Shown here in pieces: positions 1-11,472 of a stretch of DNA of 64,000 nt. Numbering within the stretch: the first letter of the stretch is position 1; every line of letters starts with the position of its first letter. Under the pieces are notes generated by a model. The model was not told the DNA's origin. It saw nothing but the letters and a program-made list of their open reading frames with translations, and searched no databases. The stretch is from Mesostigma viride (taxonomy: Eukaryota > Streptophyta > Mesostigmatophyceae > Mesostigmatales > Mesostigmataceae): the NCBI GenBank assembly GCA_009746045.1, contig RPFO01000041.1, positions 1,778,613 through 1,842,612 on the forward strand, given 5' to 3'. A program made the position numbers and the translations under genes.

Positions 1-59
1 ATAAACACACACCTTTGCACATGCAATTGTTATCCATGGGTTTTATGTAGGTGGATGGG

Positions 60-510
60 TCATGCAAGGGTTACCTAGATGCTCATGACACCATGGCACC
101 GTGGCATCGTGCCAGCGTGCCACCGTGCCACTGTGCCACCTCAAAAGTTGCATATAAACACGTACACATATTTGCACATACAATGGTTATCCATTGGGAT
201 TTATCAAGGGTAACATTTGGGTCATGCAAGGGTTACCTAGACATGCTCATGACACCGTTGCATCGTGGCATCGTGCCACCGTGCCACCGTGCCACCGTGC
301 CACCGTGGCACCGTGGCACCGTTGCACCGTTGCACCGTTGCACCTCAAATTGCATATAAACACACACCTTTCCGTTTTTCCGCGTTTTCCGCGGCCCGGC
401 ACTGAACGCAAATGGTTTTCACCTTTGCGGAGTGCCTGATCAGAACACACCTTTGCACATGCAATTGTTATCCATGGAGCCACCATGCCACCGTGCCACC
501 GTGCCACCTC
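60..510. repeat. GTGCCACC / GTTGCACC minisatellite clusters
   Basis: Short arrays of an 8-9 bp unit (GTGCCACC, GTGGCACC, GTTGCACC) occur near 95-140, 260-345 and 485-510. They are interspersed with a duplicated 120-bp block containing TTGCACATGCAATTGTTATCCATGG and TCATGCAAGGGTTACCTAGA. The same 8-mer family returns at 3960-4030, 4170-4230 and 8140-8490, so it is a dispersed repeat family. Reading frames over the arrays are by-products of an 8-9 bp unit without stops. Confidence 0.8.
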
Positions 511-816
511 CACAACGGTATGAAAGTGCCAAAAAATGCCCTTATAAGCCCTACATGGAGCAAATTGAGTCCAAACATGCTAGATATTGGTAGGCAGCAT
601 GTCCAGGACACCAGTAGAAGGAATTTGACTTTCCAGAATTTTCCGACATCGGTTGGTCTATTTTTGGCATGTCCATTTTTAGCAACTTTCCAGATTTTAA
701 TATAAACAAATACCACTTAGTATGCAAATAAAGAGCTCCTGGCCTGGCTATTTGCAGGTAGGCTAATGCTCATGTCTACCAACTGTGCACCAGGTCCCAT
801 GGTCATCTGACCTCAT
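511..816. other. Unassigned intergenic DNA
   Basis: I see no gene, tRNA or recognisable element in this stretch. It is AT-balanced single-copy-looking DNA between two repeat clusters. Confidence 0.5.
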
Positions 817-1310
817 TTGGTGACAAACTGCCACCAAATGCTAGCAAAAACGCACTGTTTCACCACATCTCATTGCAGTTTCCATAGAAGGTGTGTTCAG
901 TCGAGGCTGGAAATTTGCAATCACATTGCACATCATAAATGTAGACATGGCACAAAAAATCAGGTCCATCGTACTGTATTTGGTAACAAAATGCCACCAA
1001 ATGCTAGCAAAAATGTGCGTTTTTCGCGTTTTTTAGACACATTTCATGACAGTTTTCATACAAGATGTGCTCAGTTGGGGCTGGAAACTTGCAAGCATAT
1101 TAAATATCATTATTGTAGACATTGCACAAAAATTCAGGTCCGTTGTACTTCATTCATTGACAGCTCGCTACCAAATGTGAGAAAAAATGTGCGTTTTTTG
1201 CATTTCCGCCACATTTCCAAGTGCAGTTTCCCATGCCAGGTGTGCTCAGTTGAGGCTGAAAACAAGCGCGCATGTTAATCATCATCATTTCAGACATTGC
1301 ACAAAACTTA
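817..1310. repeat. Diverged tandem repeat, about 170-180 bp period
   Basis: Three diverged copies are recognisable by the shared core ACCAAATGCTAGCAAAAA (near 832 and 990, degenerate near 1168), followed by a GTGCGTTTTT-like block, a CATTTC/CACATTTC block, and a TGTGCTCAGTTG-GGCTGGAAA block. The spacing is about 160-180 bp. The copies are old and carry many substitutions. The reading frames across them are not conserved between copies. Confidence 0.6.
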
Positions 1311-1534
1311 ATTCAGGTCCATCAAGTGTCATTGGGTTCACTGGTCCATGCAACACCTGCCAGTTTCCAGCTAATCACTCAACCTTGGATGACAAAGTTC
1401 TTTTGTAACGGTATGGCCAACTCCCACCAACTGTGTTGCTAACTGTTCAGACCTTGCACAGATAATATAACACAACTTTTGTGACACATAGACAAAGATA
1501 TATGAATATGAACAGTGGCTAGACATGGCTGTAT

Positions 1535-1810
1535 ATACGTGGACCTGGACGTCATATTGGCGTCAGCGCTTGTCGGTGGCGCTGACTCGGGCCATGGCTG
1601 ACATCATGCTCCGCCGTACGCGGGCTGATTTTGCGGTGCAGCAGGGCTATTAGGTTCCTCCCGTTAGGCGTTTCCATTGGTCTTATCGTAGTATAGAGCT
1701 TTGACATGGCTCTGTATATAGGTTTATAGCTGGGCGTTTGCTTTGGTTTGAGTGATTTTACTCTGCTGTAAGTAATTATATTTTTAATATATATATATGT
1801 GCATGTGGCC
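1535..1810 (+). pseudogene. 5'-truncated LINE 3' end (RLE-type LINE)
   Basis: From about 1535 to the stop at 1651-1653 the sequence encodes a tail closely similar to the last 35 residues of the LINE at 10289-15392 (WRQRLS-AL-TR-AD---RRTRADF). It is followed by a different 3' UTR ending in TAAGTAATTATATTTTTAATATAT. The same tail motif appears at 8612-8636. The fragment is a typical 5'-truncated insertion of a sister subfamily. It has no start codon and no function by itself. Confidence 0.75.
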
Positions 1811-1875
1811 ATTAATTAATTAATAATTAATTAATTAATTAATAGACACGTGACTGCGTCACGTGAGCATAAGTC
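1811..1875. repeat. (ATTA)n tract and CACGTGAC palindrome
   Basis: An (ATTA)n tract follows the LINE tail and leads into CACGTGAC-TGC-GTCACGTG, a perfect inverted repeat with E-box/G-box cores at about 1849-1867. No gene can be tied to it. Confidence 0.5.
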
Positions 1876-1920
1876 CTCAGTGGGAGGGGAACATGGGATG
1901 GAATGGATGGTATAAGCTAT

Positions 1921-2499
1921 CTAGGTCCTAGTTACAGGGGTGTGGGCACCGCGGCCCGAATCGCTATGAATGCCATACTTGGTCACACGCGGAGCCCCCA
2001 CAGGCTTGGGGGTGGTCTCCTTCATCACTACTTGCCATCTATCCTTGCGCACCATCTGCCTCCATATTACAGACAAACCAGGAGGCTGCCCGGGGGTGAG
2101 CCCGTCACGTCTAGTGTAGCACATGTCCATGCCGAGTCTATCACGAAAAGTCCACGGGTGGCGGCCCTGCCGCGCGCGGCCGGGGGCACGCCAGGTGAGG
2201 ACATATCGCCCAGGCTGGGCGGGCTTGGTGCCAGCTAGTCTATCTGATGTATCTACCTGATCTGTGCGGGCCAGGTGCCCGGCTAGGCCCAGGCGCCTGT
2301 GCCTAATAATGTGGGAAACATAGGGCAAATCAGCGTACAAATCCTCATTACTAATGTGCAAACCAAAGGGGATGTTAAGGGCCTTGCGCAGCATCTTGGT
2401 GACGGCGCCGTCGAGTCGTTGCTCCAGCTCCTGCATCAGTGTCCACGCTGTGGATGTGGCCATGCTCAGGCAATTTTCAAGTAGGGGCTTGTTAGACAT
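1921..2499 (-). pseudogene. LINE reverse transcriptase C-terminal fragment
   Basis: This 192-codon frame on the minus strand carries the segment that follows the RT domain in many LINE ORF2 proteins: a region like LDGAVTKMLR, then NEDLYADLP, then the hallmark RRLGLAGHLAR. It is truncated at the N-terminal side, since no palm motif lies upstream. It is a different lineage from the RLE-type LINE at 10-15 kb. The frame is still open, which suggests a fairly young insertion. It is a dead element fragment rather than a gene. Confidence 0.75.
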
Positions 2500-3845
2500 A
2501 AGAACTAGACATAAGAACTAGCTAGACCTTTTCAGTGGTTTTCCATTTGCGGGTATTTCCTCGTAAATGGTGGGAGAGCGATCGCAGCAATGGTGCTCAC
2601 CACTAGACACTCCCGGCCAGCTAGGCTAGAAACACACGCCCTGATCAAGCATGCTGTTTCCGGCCCCACCGTCTAGGTCATCTAGTCGCTCCACACGTAA
2701 GCCAGCCATAATTTCAATGCACAAGGATACACATTTCCATCACCATTCATCTTCATCATCCTGAACGACTCGAAAACGCGGAAAAGATAACGGCAGGCTC
2801 GAGCTACCATGGTCCGGATTCTCCCGATTTCTGGCCTGCGCTGGTTGTCTCTTTGATAAGAACTGCCAGCTGTCACGTTCGCTAGCATGATCAGTTCAAA
2901 CCCACAGCATGCACGGTAGTCGCAAACTCAGCTTGGCAATGTAGTAATCTAATCATGCCAGGCATCTTGGCGGTCGGCATGGCTGCGATGTGTTTTGTGC
3001 GCCTTGATTCGGTAGCAGCACATCCCTTGGCAACCGGCCCGCCTGACTAAGGTTGCCACACATGGTCCTCTGCATCACCATGGATGTCCCCATGTCCCTG
3101 TCTCTGTTATAGGGGTTCACGTTGCTGGCGATGCAGCTTCCAAGTTGGACTAGATCTCCTCAGCCAGCGCTGTGGTGCATAGCCAGACAGCTCATACACT
3201 GCTCAGTTGCTACCTCGAGGTTGCCGGCTTGAAATGTGCCACCAAAGGACTGCACTTGGCCGCCATCATACCTAGCATGAAGAAGCCACTGCACAACCCC
3301 GGTGAGCCGCTTGGCCACCATACCGCAGTTGTCTTCAACAGATAGTGCAAGGCCAATGGCCTCTTCACAGGCACGTGCCTTGTGCTCATGCTCTTGCTCT
3401 GGCCCTTGTCAGCATGAGATGCACGCCCTTGCATGCTTCACCATGTTTCTCCAAGCCATCCGTGACTACTTGCTTCAGAAATGTCATTCAACTCCTGCTC
3501 GTCCTCAGCCACCAGACTGCCTAACTAGCTGGTGCCCCATCCCTCACTTTGGCGAGGACTGCGATTCTGGCTAGCAGCTTAGCGATCGTGCGTGGTTGTG
3601 CCCGAGTTTCTGGGTTAGTGGCAGTGGCATTGGAGCAAGAGTTGTTGAGCATGTGCGTGTGTCTATCCTCTTGACAAACAACCCCTCGCACCCCTGACAT
3701 TGAGGAGTTTGGCCATGTGCCACATGGCAGGTTGCCAGAATTCCGCAAACATGCATCATAGGGAAATAAAGGATGGCTGGTTGAGCACACGACATGAGTA
3801 AACAAAATACACAGCGCTGGTGCTGTCCGATATCCCCTACATGTG
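2500..3845. other. Unassigned, with a 30-bp relic of the 11-kb transposon family
   Basis: I see no supported gene. At 2826-2855 the minus strand carries about 30 bases identical to 47724-47753, the leader just downstream of the TATA box of the second gene of the 11-kb DNA transposon (core GAGACAACCAGCGCAGGCC). This marks a relic of that family. Open frames here (for example 3302-3574, 3521-3853) show no domain, no codon bias and low-complexity content. Confidence 0.5.
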
Positions 3846-4340
3846 AAGACCAAATGGTGGTGGCACGGAGTATAAAATTAATGGTGGTGGCACGCCGCCA
3901 TTGTTGTTGTTGTTGTTGTGTCCCACGCCGCACACCGGTGGAGTACAATTTGGTGGTGGCACGGTGTGCCGGTGCAACGGTGCAACGGTGCAACGGTGCA
4001 ACGGTGCAACGGTGCAACGGTGCAACGGCCAGTGATTGGCCCGTTGCTGATTTGCTGACATGCAGCCTAATAAAAATTGGCCGCAAATTCGTCCGGTCGC
4101 ACGTGGGCACAAGATTTGCGGCCAATTTTTACTAGGCTGCATATCAGAAAATCAGCAACGGGCCAATCACTGGCCGTTGCACCGTTGCACCGTTGCACCG
4201 TTGCACCGTTGCACCGGCACACCGTGCCACCACCAAATTGTACTCCACCTGTGTGCGGCGTGGGACACAACAACAACAACAACAATGGCGGCGTGCCACC
4301 ACCATTAATTTTGTACTCCGTGCCACCACCATTTGGTCTT
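3846..4340. mobile_element. Fold-back / MITE-like palindromic element
   Basis: This is a 495-bp near-perfect inverted repeat. The left arm starts AAGACCAAATGGTGGTGGCA and the right arm ends with its reverse complement. The arms are about 235 bp each and meet near 4095 between TTGGCCGCAAAT and ATTTGCGGCCAA. Each arm carries a (TTG)n/(CAA)n tract, a GTGCAACG array and a GGCCAGTGATTGGCCCGTTGC block. It encodes no protein; the open frames on both strands come from the symmetry. I could not fix a target-site duplication. Confidence 0.8.
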
Positions 4341-5655
4341 TACAGGGTCAGCTCACTTCCTTAGTGATTTCGGCACCTCAATTAGCGACAATTTTCGGTT
4401 CATTAGTACGGTTTACCCGAGAAATCTGGTGATACTGATTAGTGACAATTCGTACCCGACCAAATCCGATCCGAAAGCACTAACGACGCGAGTAATTAGT
4501 ACATGCAACTCACTTCATTAGTATGATGGCGAGGTCGTCAGCTCGTGGAGCTATGGAGACGGCATTTCCCATTCTTGCTGCGAAAACAATCGTTTCAGAA
4601 AGAAATCTGTGAAAAAATCTCGTGCTTATGTGTATAATTGCTACATTTCTCAGTCTGCATCGCTCCACGCTGAGGTTGGAGTCATGCATATAGCGACCGA
4701 TTGCGATGATCAAAGAATGAAAAACTGGGCTATCCGGAATCGTGTGAATCGTGTGCCTACAGCTGCCTACGTGACGCGATCACTTCAAAAAGGCGTCGAA
4801 TGCGGGATACATCCATGGGCTCCATCGTACAGCATTTTTGGGGCGGACCGAGGTAGCTGCCGATGGGAATGCCGTGAGAATACTGCGGAAACGTGCGTAA
4901 GTGAAAACTGGATACTGCTTGACCTCCGGAGCATCTGGTGAGCCGCAGTTCTGGTTTAGGGTGATAGGGTGGTTGAAAATGGAGGTCTAGTCAGGGTTTG
5001 TTATTATTTGTTGCGTTTCTTGCTGGAATTTTATTTTCCGGTGCTGTCGGTGGCCGCTGAAGAAATTCTTTGCGGGACCTAGGATGTGTGCTGTCCTTCC
5101 GTCTGGCACCGCTGCCGTGGATTCGACGGCCGCAAACACCTGCATTGATAAATTGCCGCACCTGACTGCGTCAATGTTATGGATGCTCAGGGTATTATGG
5201 CGCCTTGACTGTCATGTTGTCCATACGTCTTGCATGTGGCATTCATCTATGTAACCTTTTGCCTCTTGCTGTTGGTTGCTTTGCTTTCATGCGCTTTATT
5301 TCATTTCCTTGGTGGGATTAGCCTGTGGAAGGCGGCCTCCCTCCTGCATCCTGTGTCGGCAGACATACTGACAGGCAGGATGAAGTGCAGGCAGAGGGGC
5401 AGGCGAACAGCCGTTTATATTTGCACACATGCTTGCCGCTGGTACGCTAGTTTGCGTGTATCTTTGCATGGTCATGTTTTGGCAGGCCTGGACAGATATG
5501 TTCAAATATGGTCGCATGCGTGCATGCACGCATGCATGAATGGGTTTACGCATGTTGCCAGCCACATAGGTAGGCACGTGGGAACGCTCGCAAGCTGACG
5601 ACACTACCAGGTCAGGCTGGTCTGGACCTGGAAGACACACAGGAGGCAGGCAGCC
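4341..5655. other. Unassigned intergenic DNA
   Basis: There is no domain-bearing frame, tRNA or element that I can support. The 123-residue frame at 5230-5598 starts with a hydrophobic run but continues into CATG-rich DNA with no coding character. A splice-split host exon cannot be excluded by eye. Confidence 0.4.
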
Positions 5656-5659
5656 TTGG

Positions 5660-6086
<427 letters not shown>

Positions 6087-6439
6087 GTGGGGAAGGTGTG
6101 CTTTTTATTATGATGATTAGCTAAGTTACGTGTGTGTTGTTGATGTACATGTTGACGTTGTATCATGGGCGTGTGCCCCTAAGTCTGCCTTCCTGCAATA
6201 TCACATAATATATCATCTAGATGTGTTGTTGGGAACCTGACTATATATCCCAAACTGGAATGGTTGACATTCAACTATGGGATGAAACCCACGAAAAACA
6301 ATTACTAGGAACTGCCATTTTTGTGCTATGTTTGCTAGCATCTGTCACCTATTTGTCATGCAAACAGTCTGAATTTCTTGTGGGCAGTTAACATAGATGT
6401 TTTTATGAGCTGTGCAAATTTCTAGGCTTGACTGAGTTC
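6087..6439. other. Unassigned DNA before the satellite
   Basis: It shows no gene. The right part (from about 6300, GTTTGCTAGCATCTGTCACC) is a diverged copy of the satellite that follows. Confidence 0.5.
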
Positions 6440-7910
6440 ATTGATATAGGCACCCATGTGTTGGAAACCTTGGAAAACCAAGAAAAACTGCATTTGGGGG
6501 GGGGTTCGCTACCATCAGTCACCATTTTGTCATCCAACCAGCCTGCAACTTTGTGGGCATGCTGCATGGGATGTGTTTAGAACATGTGCAAAGTTCCAGC
6601 TCCAACTGAGCTCTATTGGTGTCATTATGTATGCATATGTGTGATAAAACCCTTGGAAAACCAAGAAAAACTGCATTCTTGGGGTATTTATGCTAGCATT
6701 TGTCACCTATTTGTCATCCAACCAGCCTGCAACTTTGTGGGCATGCTGCATGGGATGTGTTTAGAACATGTGCAAAGTCCAGCTCCAACTGAGTTCATTT
6801 GGAGTCATTATGTATGCATATGTGTGATAAAACCCTTGAAAAACCATGAAAAACTGCATTTGGGGGTATTTATGCTAGCATTTGTCACCTAGTGTCATCC
6901 AACCAGCCTGCAACTTTGTGGGCATGCTGCATGGGATGTGTTTAGAACATGTGCAAAGTTCCAGCTCCAACTGAGCTCTATTGGTGTCATTATGTATGCA
7001 TATGTGTGATAAAACCCTTGAAAAACCATGAAAAACTGCATTCTTGGGGTATTTATGCTAGCATTTGTCACCTATTTGTCATCCAACCAGCCTGCAACTT
7101 TGTAGGCATGCTGCATGGGATGTGTTTAGAGCATGTGCAAAGTCCCAGGCCCAACTGAGTTCATTTGGAGTCATTATGTATGCATATGTGTGATAAAACC
7201 CTTGAAAAACCATGAAAAACTGCATTTTGGGGGTATTTATGCTAGCATTTGTCACCTATTTGTCATCCAACCAGCCTGCAACTTTGTGGGCATGCTGCAT
7301 GGGATGTGTTTAGAACATGTGCAAAGTCCAGCCCAACTGAGTTCATTTGGTGTCATTATGTATGCATATATGTGTGATAAAACCCTTGAAAACCAGAAAA
7401 ACTGCATTCTTGGGGTATTTATGCTAGCATTTGTCACCTATTTGTCATCCAACCAGCCTGCAACTTTGTGGGCATGCTGCATGGGATGTGTTTAGAGCAT
7501 GTGCAAAGTCCCAGGCCCAACTGAGTTCATTTGGAGTCATTATGTATGCATATGTGTGATAAAACCCTTGAAAAACCATGAAAAACTGCATTTTGGGGGT
7601 ATTTATGCTAGCATTTGTCACCTATTTGTCATCCAACCAGCCTGCAACTTTGTGGGCATGCTGCATGGGATGTGTTTAGAACATGTGCAAAGTCCCAGGC
7701 CCAACTGAGTTCATTTGGAGTCATTATGTATGCATATGTGTGATAAAACCCTTGAAAAACCATGAAAAACTGCATTTTGGGGTATTTATGCTAGCATTTG
7801 TCACCTATTTGTCATCCAACCAGCCTGCAACTTTGTGGGCATGCTGCATGGGATGTGTTTAGAACATGTGCAAAGTCCCAGGCCCAACTGAGTTCATTTG
7901 GAGTCTTTAT
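6440..7910. repeat. 183-bp satellite, eight copies
   Basis: The marker CAGCCTGCAACTTTG occurs at about 6539, 6723, 6904, 7088, 7271, 7456, 7639 and 7821, giving a period of 181-185 bp. Units differ by small indels and by alternative sub-blocks (CAGCTCCAACTGAG or CAGGCCCAACTGAG), with an apparent two-unit pattern in the middle. The 60-120 residue frames are by-products of the period. It is organised like a host tandem satellite. Confidence 0.95.
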
Positions 7911-8129
7911 ATATGCGTACATGCCAGAAAGTGCTGAAAATACGGTATTCTTTGCTAGCAAATGTCACCATGTTACCATGCTGCCGACTCCCAAAATTTT
8001 GTTTGACCACATGGCATCATAAGATATCTGATAAGGAACCTTGGTGCCAAATTTGAGGTCAAACTGACCATTATTCCTTCTCCAAATAATTTCCAGGGGA
8101 AGAAAATGGGTTTTCGGATGAATGTGTGT

Positions 8130-8490
8130 GTCAAGACATGTCACGGTGGCACGGTGGCACGGTGGCACGGTGGCACGGTGGCACGGTGGCACAGTGGCAT
8201 CCCACGTTGGGCAGTGCTTGTGGGCAATATAACATTAGTATTGGACGTTATGTTACCTCGTGACACCATACAAAATCATAAAATGGTAGTTTTATGGTGC
8301 AACGGTGCAACGGTGCAACGGTGCAACGGTGGCACAGTGGCACCCCACTTTAGGCAGTGCTTGTGGACATTATAACATTAGTATTGGACGTTATGTTACC
8401 TCATGACACCATACAAAATCATAAAATGGTAGTTTTATGGTGCAACGGTGCAACGGTGCAACGGTGCAACGGTGCAACGGTGCAACGGTG
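8130..8490. repeat. GTGGCACG/GTGCAACG arrays with a duplicated 145-bp unit
   Basis: An array of GGCACGGT is followed by two copies (about 8210-8335 and 8350-8487) of a unit containing GCAGTGCTTGTGG, TAACATTAGTATTGGACGTT and AAAATGGTAGTTTTATGG. Each unit ends in a (GTGCAACG)n array. They belong to the dispersed family seen at 60-510 and 3960-4230. Confidence 0.8.
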
Positions 8491-8666
8491 TCAAAACATG
8501 ATGAGACACTTACCTCCTACCTTTGGACCTAAGAGAGGTACAAAATAACAAAGTTGAAAAAAATCAATTTGTACTTGTGCTGTAGTACAAATCCAGGTGT
8601 GCCTGGGGTTAAAGTAATTATATTTTTAATATATATAAGGAGCAATATATATCTAGGTACGTAATA

Positions 8667-10063
8667 GGTGCGGCACCGCGGCCTACCGTAGTGATTACTG
8701 TCTGCGACACGCCCGGGGCTGGCTGCATCTACCTGTCGGCCAATTGTGACCCGTGGGCTAGGCGAATTTGAATGCGGCTTTCCCGTTAGCTGTGGCTCCA
8801 CCGCTCCAGTTTTCTAGGCTGACATGATGAACCGACGGGGGTTCCTGGATTGAGACACGTTTTTTTCTTCATGCACAGCTGAAAAAACCTGCGCCGAGGT
8901 GCGGCACCGCGGCCTACGGTAGTGATTACTGTCTGCGACACGCCCGGGGCTGGCTGCATCTACCTGTCGGCCAATTGTGACCCGTGGGCTAGGCGAATTT
9001 GAATGCGGCTTTCCCGTTAGTTGTGGCTCCACCGCTCCAGTTTTCTAGGCTGACATGATGAACCGACGGGGGTTCCTGGATTGAGACACGTTTTTTTCTC
9101 ATGCACAGCTGAAAAAACCTGCGCCGAGGTGCGGCACCGCGGCCTACGGTAGTGATTACTGTCTGCGACACGCCCGGGGCTGGCTGCATCTACCTGTCGG
9201 CCAATTGTGACCCGTGGGCTAGGCGAATTTGAATGCGGCTTTCCCGTTAGTTGTGGCTCCACCGCTCCAGTTTTCTAGGCTGACATGATGAACCGACGGG
9301 GGTTCCTGGATTGAGACACGTTTTTTTCTCATGCACAGCTGAAAAAACCTGCGCCGAGGTGCGGCACCGCGGCCTACGTAGTGATTACTGTCTGCGACAC
9401 GCCCGGGGCTGGCTGCATCTACCTGTCGGCCAATTGTGACCCGTGGGCTAGGCGAATTTGAATGCGGCTTTCCCGTTAGTTGTGGCTCCACCGCTCCAGT
9501 TTTCTAGGCTGACATGATGAACCGACGGGGGTTCCTGGATTGAGACACGTTTTTTTCTTCATGCACAGCTGAAAAAACCTGCGCCGAGGTGCGGCACCGC
9601 GGCCTACGTAGTGATTACTGTCTGCGACACGCCCGGGGCTGGCTGCATCTACCTGTCGGCCAATTGTGACCCGTGGGCTAGGCGAATTTGAATGCGGCTT
9701 TCCCGTTAGTTGTGGCTCCACCGCTCCAGTTTTCTAGGCTGACATGATGAACCGACGGGGGTTCCTGGATTGAGACACGTTTTTTTCTCATGCACAGCTG
9801 AAAAAACCTGCGCCGAGGTGCGGCACCGCGGCCTACGTAGTGATTACTGTCTGCGACACGCCCGGGGCTGGCTGCATCTACCTGTCGGCCAATTGTGACC
9901 CGTGGGCTAGGCGAATTTGAATGCGGCTTTCCCGTTAGTTGTGGCTCCACCGCTCCAGTTTTCTAGGCTGACATGATGAACCGACGGGGGTTCCTGGATT
10001 GAGACACGTTTTTTTCTCCATGCACAGCTGAAAAAACCTGCGCCGAGGTGCGGCACCGCGGCC
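8667..10063. repeat. Six tandem 230-bp units upstream of a LINE
   Basis: The marker GGTGCGGCACCGCGGCC recurs at 8667, 8898, 9128, 9358, 9588, 9817 and 10047, so there are six units of 229-231 bp plus the start of a seventh. The units are almost identical apart from one-base indels in a T-run and in CTACG(G)TAG. The array runs straight into the 5' region of the LINE, in the position of the promoter monomers known from mouse L1. The 81-90 residue minus-strand frames repeat with each unit and are not genes. Confidence 0.9.
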
Positions 10064-10288
10064 GCCCCGCGTTGGGGGGCTGCCGCCCCCCAAACCCCCC
10101 GCTTGGGGGGCACGCCCCCCAAACCCCCCGCGTCCGCATCTCGCTCTCCCCCCGCGCTTCCGGTTCCGTTGTTTTACGCACCTCCCCATGCCTCCTTCAC
10201 GACGCCGCACCTCCCGGGCGCGGGATGCGCTGCCTAGTGGCGCCCTGCGCCGCGTCGGTCCTTACGCATCGCGGCGCACCTGCAGGAG

Positions 10289-11458
10289 ATGGGCGACCTG
10301 GACGACGGCGGTCGTGGCGCCCCTGTGCCACTCTCGCTTGTGTGCGAGGTCTGCCACAGTGGTGAGGATGCCCCCCGTCTCCTTGTGTGTGATTCGTGCC
10401 AATGCGGCTGGCACACGCGCTGCTTGGTCCCGCCCCTCTTCCGGCTGCCTCCCCCGGGTCCTTGGGCGTGCCCTCATTGCGTGGCCCCGCCTCGGCCGTC
10501 CCTAGGCTCCCGACGCGCGGCCGTGTCGACCCCGGGATCCCATTCGGCCCGCGCCCCCTCCCGCAGCCCCTCGCTGGACCCTCTCCTGGGCCTTGCGGCC
10601 CTCGTGGAGGGTTCCACACCGTGCTCCCGCTCTCCCCGCGCCGTCACGTCCGGCCCCTCCGCGGGGTCCCCTGGCCCTGCCCCGCCTAGCTCTGGGGATC
10701 CACCTCCGGCCAGCACGGCGGTGGCCACTGACCTGCGTCCTCCTGTGCTTGAGGGGTCCCTGGCGGCTCTCCTCCCTGAGGCTGTGGGACACCCTGCGGC
10801 GACTCCTGTGGTGGGCCCCTGGTCGGCCGCGCTTGGGTCCCACGACTTCTCCGTTTGGCCCCCCACCAACATTGCGGGCGTCAGCGCGCTCCGGCACGCC
10901 ACGTTCTCTTGGCTGTATTGCCCCTTGCTGTTGGACGCTGTCGGCTTGCACGCGGCGTTTCCTACGCTCCCACGGCCCCCTGAATTTAGTGCCCTTGTGG
11001 TTCGTGTCCGGCACATGCTGCAGGCAGCCTCCCCCCCTGTCCTTGCCTCCACGCTTTGGGGGTTTGTCCTCGAGGACTACCATGCCGGCGGCCGCCTGCC
11101 TTGGCACCTGCCCGCGGTGCGCCAAGAATGGCTCCTGAATCTGGACGCTCAAGTGGCGCAGGCGGTGGTGCTCTTTGCTACAGGGCTTGCCGTGCAGGCC
11201 CAGCAGGCCGCCCGTGCGACATATCTCGCTGGGGGGGCCACCGACCACGCCTTGCTCGATCGCCCTCAGCTGCACACGTTTCTTGCCTCTGCCGGGCCCG
11301 GCTCGGCCGGCCTTGTTGCGCAGGCCCACGGGCGCTTGACTACGGCGGTCACCCCAGCGCAAGCCGCCCGCCTGCGCGTTGACTTCGGGGCTCCTGTCAC
11401 CGTGCACGCCGGCGACCTGGTTCTGTACGATGCGGGGGGGGGCGTGTTCTTGAGCTGA
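10289..11458 (+). CDS. LINE protein, N-terminal part with PHD finger
   Basis: This 389-residue frame begins with a PHD finger at residues 19-62 (C-x2-C, C-x2-C, H, C, then W-A-C-P-H-C). A Pro/Ser-rich linker and an uncharacterised helical region follow. PHD fingers bind histone tails, so a role in targeting or tethering to chromatin is an inference. The frame ends right after a run of eight G (11434-11441). The next frame continues the same composition immediately upstream of its first ATG, so the stop is probably a one-base slip and not a true gene end. Confidence 0.75.
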   Translation: MGDLDDGGRGAPVPLSLVCEVCHSGEDAPRLLVCDSCQCGWHTRCLVPPLFRLPPPGPWACPHCVAPPRPSLGSRRAAVSTPGSHSARAPSRSPSLDPLLGLAALVEGSTPCSRSPRAVTSGPSAGSPGPAPPSSGDPPPASTAVATDLRPPVLEGSLAALLPEAVGHPAATPVVGPWSAALGSHDFSVWPPTNIAGVSALRHATFSWLYCPLLLDAVGLHAAFPTLPRPPEFSALVVRVRHMLQAASPPVLASTLWGFVLEDYHAGGRLPWHLPAVRQEWLLNLDAQVAQAVVLFATGLAVQAQQAARATYLAGGATDHALLDRPQLHTFLASAGPGSAGLVAQAHGRLTTAVTPAQAARLRVDFGAPVTVHAGDLVLYDAGGGVFLS

Positions 11459-11472
11459 GCGCGGGTGCGGCC

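Noticed and set aside
5230-5598. Possible membrane protein starting with a hydrophobic run
   Set aside because: Only the first 35 codons look like a helix. The rest is CATG-rich repeat-like DNA without coding character or promoter.
6584-7708. 60-120 residue frames with MCKVPAPTE / LHGMCLEHVQ repeats
   Set aside because: Products of the 183-bp satellite; the unit length is not a multiple of three and the frames break at each indel.
8814-10122. Repeated 72-90 residue minus-strand frames that look like a conserved protein family
   Set aside because: They are the reverse strand of the 230-bp monomers. Conservation comes from the tandem repeat, and one-base indels shift them freely.
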